Below, piece by piece: positions 13,234-14,499 of a DNA stretch of 14,499 nt. Every line of letters begins with the position of its first letter. Positions within the stretch are counted from its first letter, which is position 1. Origin of the DNA: JAXHUM01 sp034189325. GTDB taxonomy: Bacteria > Desulfobacterota > DSM-4660 > Desulfatiglandales > Desulfatiglandaceae. The notes beneath the pieces were generated by a model. That model was not told the DNA's origin, searched no databases, and saw nothing but the letters and a program-made list of their open reading frames with translations. The stretch is taken from the NCBI GenBank assembly GCA_034189325.1, contig JAXHUM010000099.1, forward strand, positions 1 through 14,499. Reading direction: 5' to 3'. A program made the translations under genes and the position numbers.

Positions 13234-14499
13234 TCATTCATGTTCCTTCGACATCGATTGGTTCATATCCAGGACCCTTCGAATCTTGGCAGCCAGATCC
13301 GCTATTGAAAAGGGTTTATTAATGAATTGGATGCCTTCATCCAGCACTCCGTGATGGGCAATCACGTTGGCTGTGTATCCGGACATATAAAGGCATTTGA
13401 TGTTTGGGTACAATCGAAGAAGTTTTTTAACCAGGTCTCGTCCACTCATGTCGGGCATCACAACGTCGGTCAAAATCATATCAATATTACCGTAGTATGA
13501 CTCACATTTATGTATCGCCTCGATTGGACTGCCGGCAGGGAGCACCTTATATCCAAGACGTTCCAAAATGATGGTCGTCATACGCAAGATCTCCTGTTCA
13601 TCTTCCACCAACAGAATTGTCTCGTCGCCACCCAAAACCCTCTTTTCAAGACGTTGCTCTGATTCCTTGGGTGGTTTTTCGATGTGTCTGGGCAGGTAGA
13701 TCTTGAATGTCGATCCTTTATCCGGCTCACTGTAGACATTGATAAAGCCATCGTTCTGTTTAACAATGCCGTATACGGTCGATAAACCGAGCCCTGTTCC
13801 TTGGCCCATTTCCTTTGTGGTGAAAAAGGGTTCGAAGATTTTGTCGACCATTTTCTTTTCCATTCCACAGCCGTCATCACTTACGATGATCACAGCGAAG
13901 TTTCCCGGCATGAATCCGTCATGGTCACGACAATACTCCTCATCAAAAGCAATATTCACGGTCTCGATGATGATTTTGCCGACACCCTTTATCGAGTCCC
14001 GGGCGTTGACACAGAGATTGGCCAATATCTGGTCGACTTGGGATGGATCTACATTGACCTTCCACAAATCATTAAAGGGCAGCCAAATAAGCTCGATGTC
14101 CTCTCCTATCAACCTGCGAAGCATTTTCAGCATTCCTTCAACCGTTACATTGAGGTCGAGAACTTTGGGAGCAATTGTCTGTTGCCGCGCAAAGGCCAAA
14201 AGTTGGCGAGTCAAGTCTGCGGAGCGGTTTGCCGCATTACGGATTTCTTTCAGGTTATGGATACATCGACTGCCCTCATCCATATCATCGAGCATGAGCT
14301 CTGTATTACCGATTATGATGCTCAGCATATTGTTGAAATCGTGAGCAACTCCACCGGCTAAGCGTCCTACTGATTCCATTTTTTGGGCCTGGCGGAGCTG
14401 GTGTTCAAGTTTTTGCTTTTCACTAAGATCAAAACTGACGCCAAGCGCAGCGTACATCTTACCTTTTTCATCAAACAAAGGATAGGTTGATAACAAGCC
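13234..14499 (-). CDS. PAS-containing hybrid sensor histidine kinase with C-terminal receiver domain, partial
   Basis: The frame is open at the right edge, so the N-terminal sensor part is missing; 421 residues are visible. The first 30 (LLSTYPLFDEKGKMYAALGV) are the end of a PAS/PAC domain. Next comes a HisKA domain with the phospho-acceptor in LAGGVAHDFNN (His near visible residue 53), then an HATPase domain with the N box (QILANLCVNARDSI), the G1 box (SDDGCGM) and the G2 box (GQGTGLGLSTVYGIV). A receiver domain ends the protein: acidic pocket VEDE, phospho-Asp in ILTDVVMPDMSG, conserved Ser in YMSGYT and Lys in INKPF. No DNA-binding output domain is attached, so phosphorelay to another protein is expected. 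The signal and target are not visible. The leftmost in-frame TTG near the edge should not be taken as the true start. Confidence 0.93.
   Translation of the reverse strand, partial: GLLSTYPLFDEKGKMYAALGVSFDLSEKQKLEHQLRQAQKMESVGRLAGGVAHDFNNMLSIIIGNTELMLDDMDEGSRCIHNLKEIRNAANRSADLTRQLLAFARQQTIAPKVLDLNVTVEGMLKMLRRLIGEDIELIWLPFNDLWKVNVDPSQVDQILANLCVNARDSIKGVGKIIIETVNIAFDEEYCRDHDGFMPGNFAVIIVSDDGCGMEKKMVDKIFEPFFTTKEMGQGTGLGLSTVYGIVKQNDGFINVYSEPDKGSTFKIYLPRHIEKPPKESEQRLEKRVLGGDETILLVEDEQEILRMTTIILERLGYKVLPAGSPIEAIHKCESYYGNIDMILTDVVMPDMSGRDLVKKLLRLYPNIKCLYMSGYTANVIAHHGVLDEGIQFINKPFSIADLAAKIRRVLDMNQSMSKEHE

Noticed and set aside
13739..14361. Two long plus-strand open frames opposite the sensor kinase
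   Set aside because: They are antisense to a gene with complete HisKA, HATPase and receiver motifs, and their products have no recognisable pattern.

Overview
The window looks like chromosome from an anaerobic, Desulfobacterota-type (deltaproteobacterial) bacterium. This is an inference from gene content: a rubrerythrin, a DUF362 protein fused to a two-cluster ferredoxin domain, an FMN flavoprotein, a DUF6599 protein, a PAS/His-kinase/receiver hybrid sensor and a LivK-type binding protein. No 16S or other phylogenetic marker is present. I found no rRNA, tRNA, CRISPR array or intact mobile element.

Layout. (1) 1-903, minus: the N-terminal 301 residues of a branched-chain amino-acid-type ABC binding protein, running off the left edge. 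(2) 904-1740: a long divergent intergenic region with a possible structured leader near its right end. (3) 1741-3675, plus: a pair of predicted exported proteins, a DUF6599 protein and a Tat-signal DUF362 protein. (4) 3889-6948, minus: an AT-rich block holding a predicted Tat-exported rubrerythrin, the K+ channel subunit KtrB, its regulator KtrA and a 48-residue ORF ending in an SSB-like acidic tip. Its base composition differs clearly from its surroundings, which suggests separate acquisition. (5) 7403-8548, minus, and 8963-9556, plus: a DUF362-ferredoxin protein and an FMN flavoprotein, divergently arranged. (6) 9672-12762, minus: a cation-chloride-cotransporter-like protein with an added Ala/Lys/Glu-rich coiled-coil tail, overlapping the start of a TrmO-type tRNA methyltransferase gene. 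The best promoter in the window precedes this pair. (7) 12831-14499, minus: an unrecognised 113-residue ORF and the C-terminal part of a hybrid sensor kinase that runs off the right edge.

Two themes recur. One is potassium and osmotic homeostasis: KtrAB for K+ uptake, and a KCC/NKCC-like transporter that could move K+ or Na+ with Cl-. The other is anaerobic redox or oxidative-stress chemistry: exported rubrerythrin, two DUF362 proteins and a flavoprotein. No single operon joins the themes. The points most worth following are the mini-ORF with the SSB-like tip, the exported rubrerythrin with an altered fourth-helix ligand motif, the exported DUF6599/DUF362 pair and the coiled-coil tail on the transporter.
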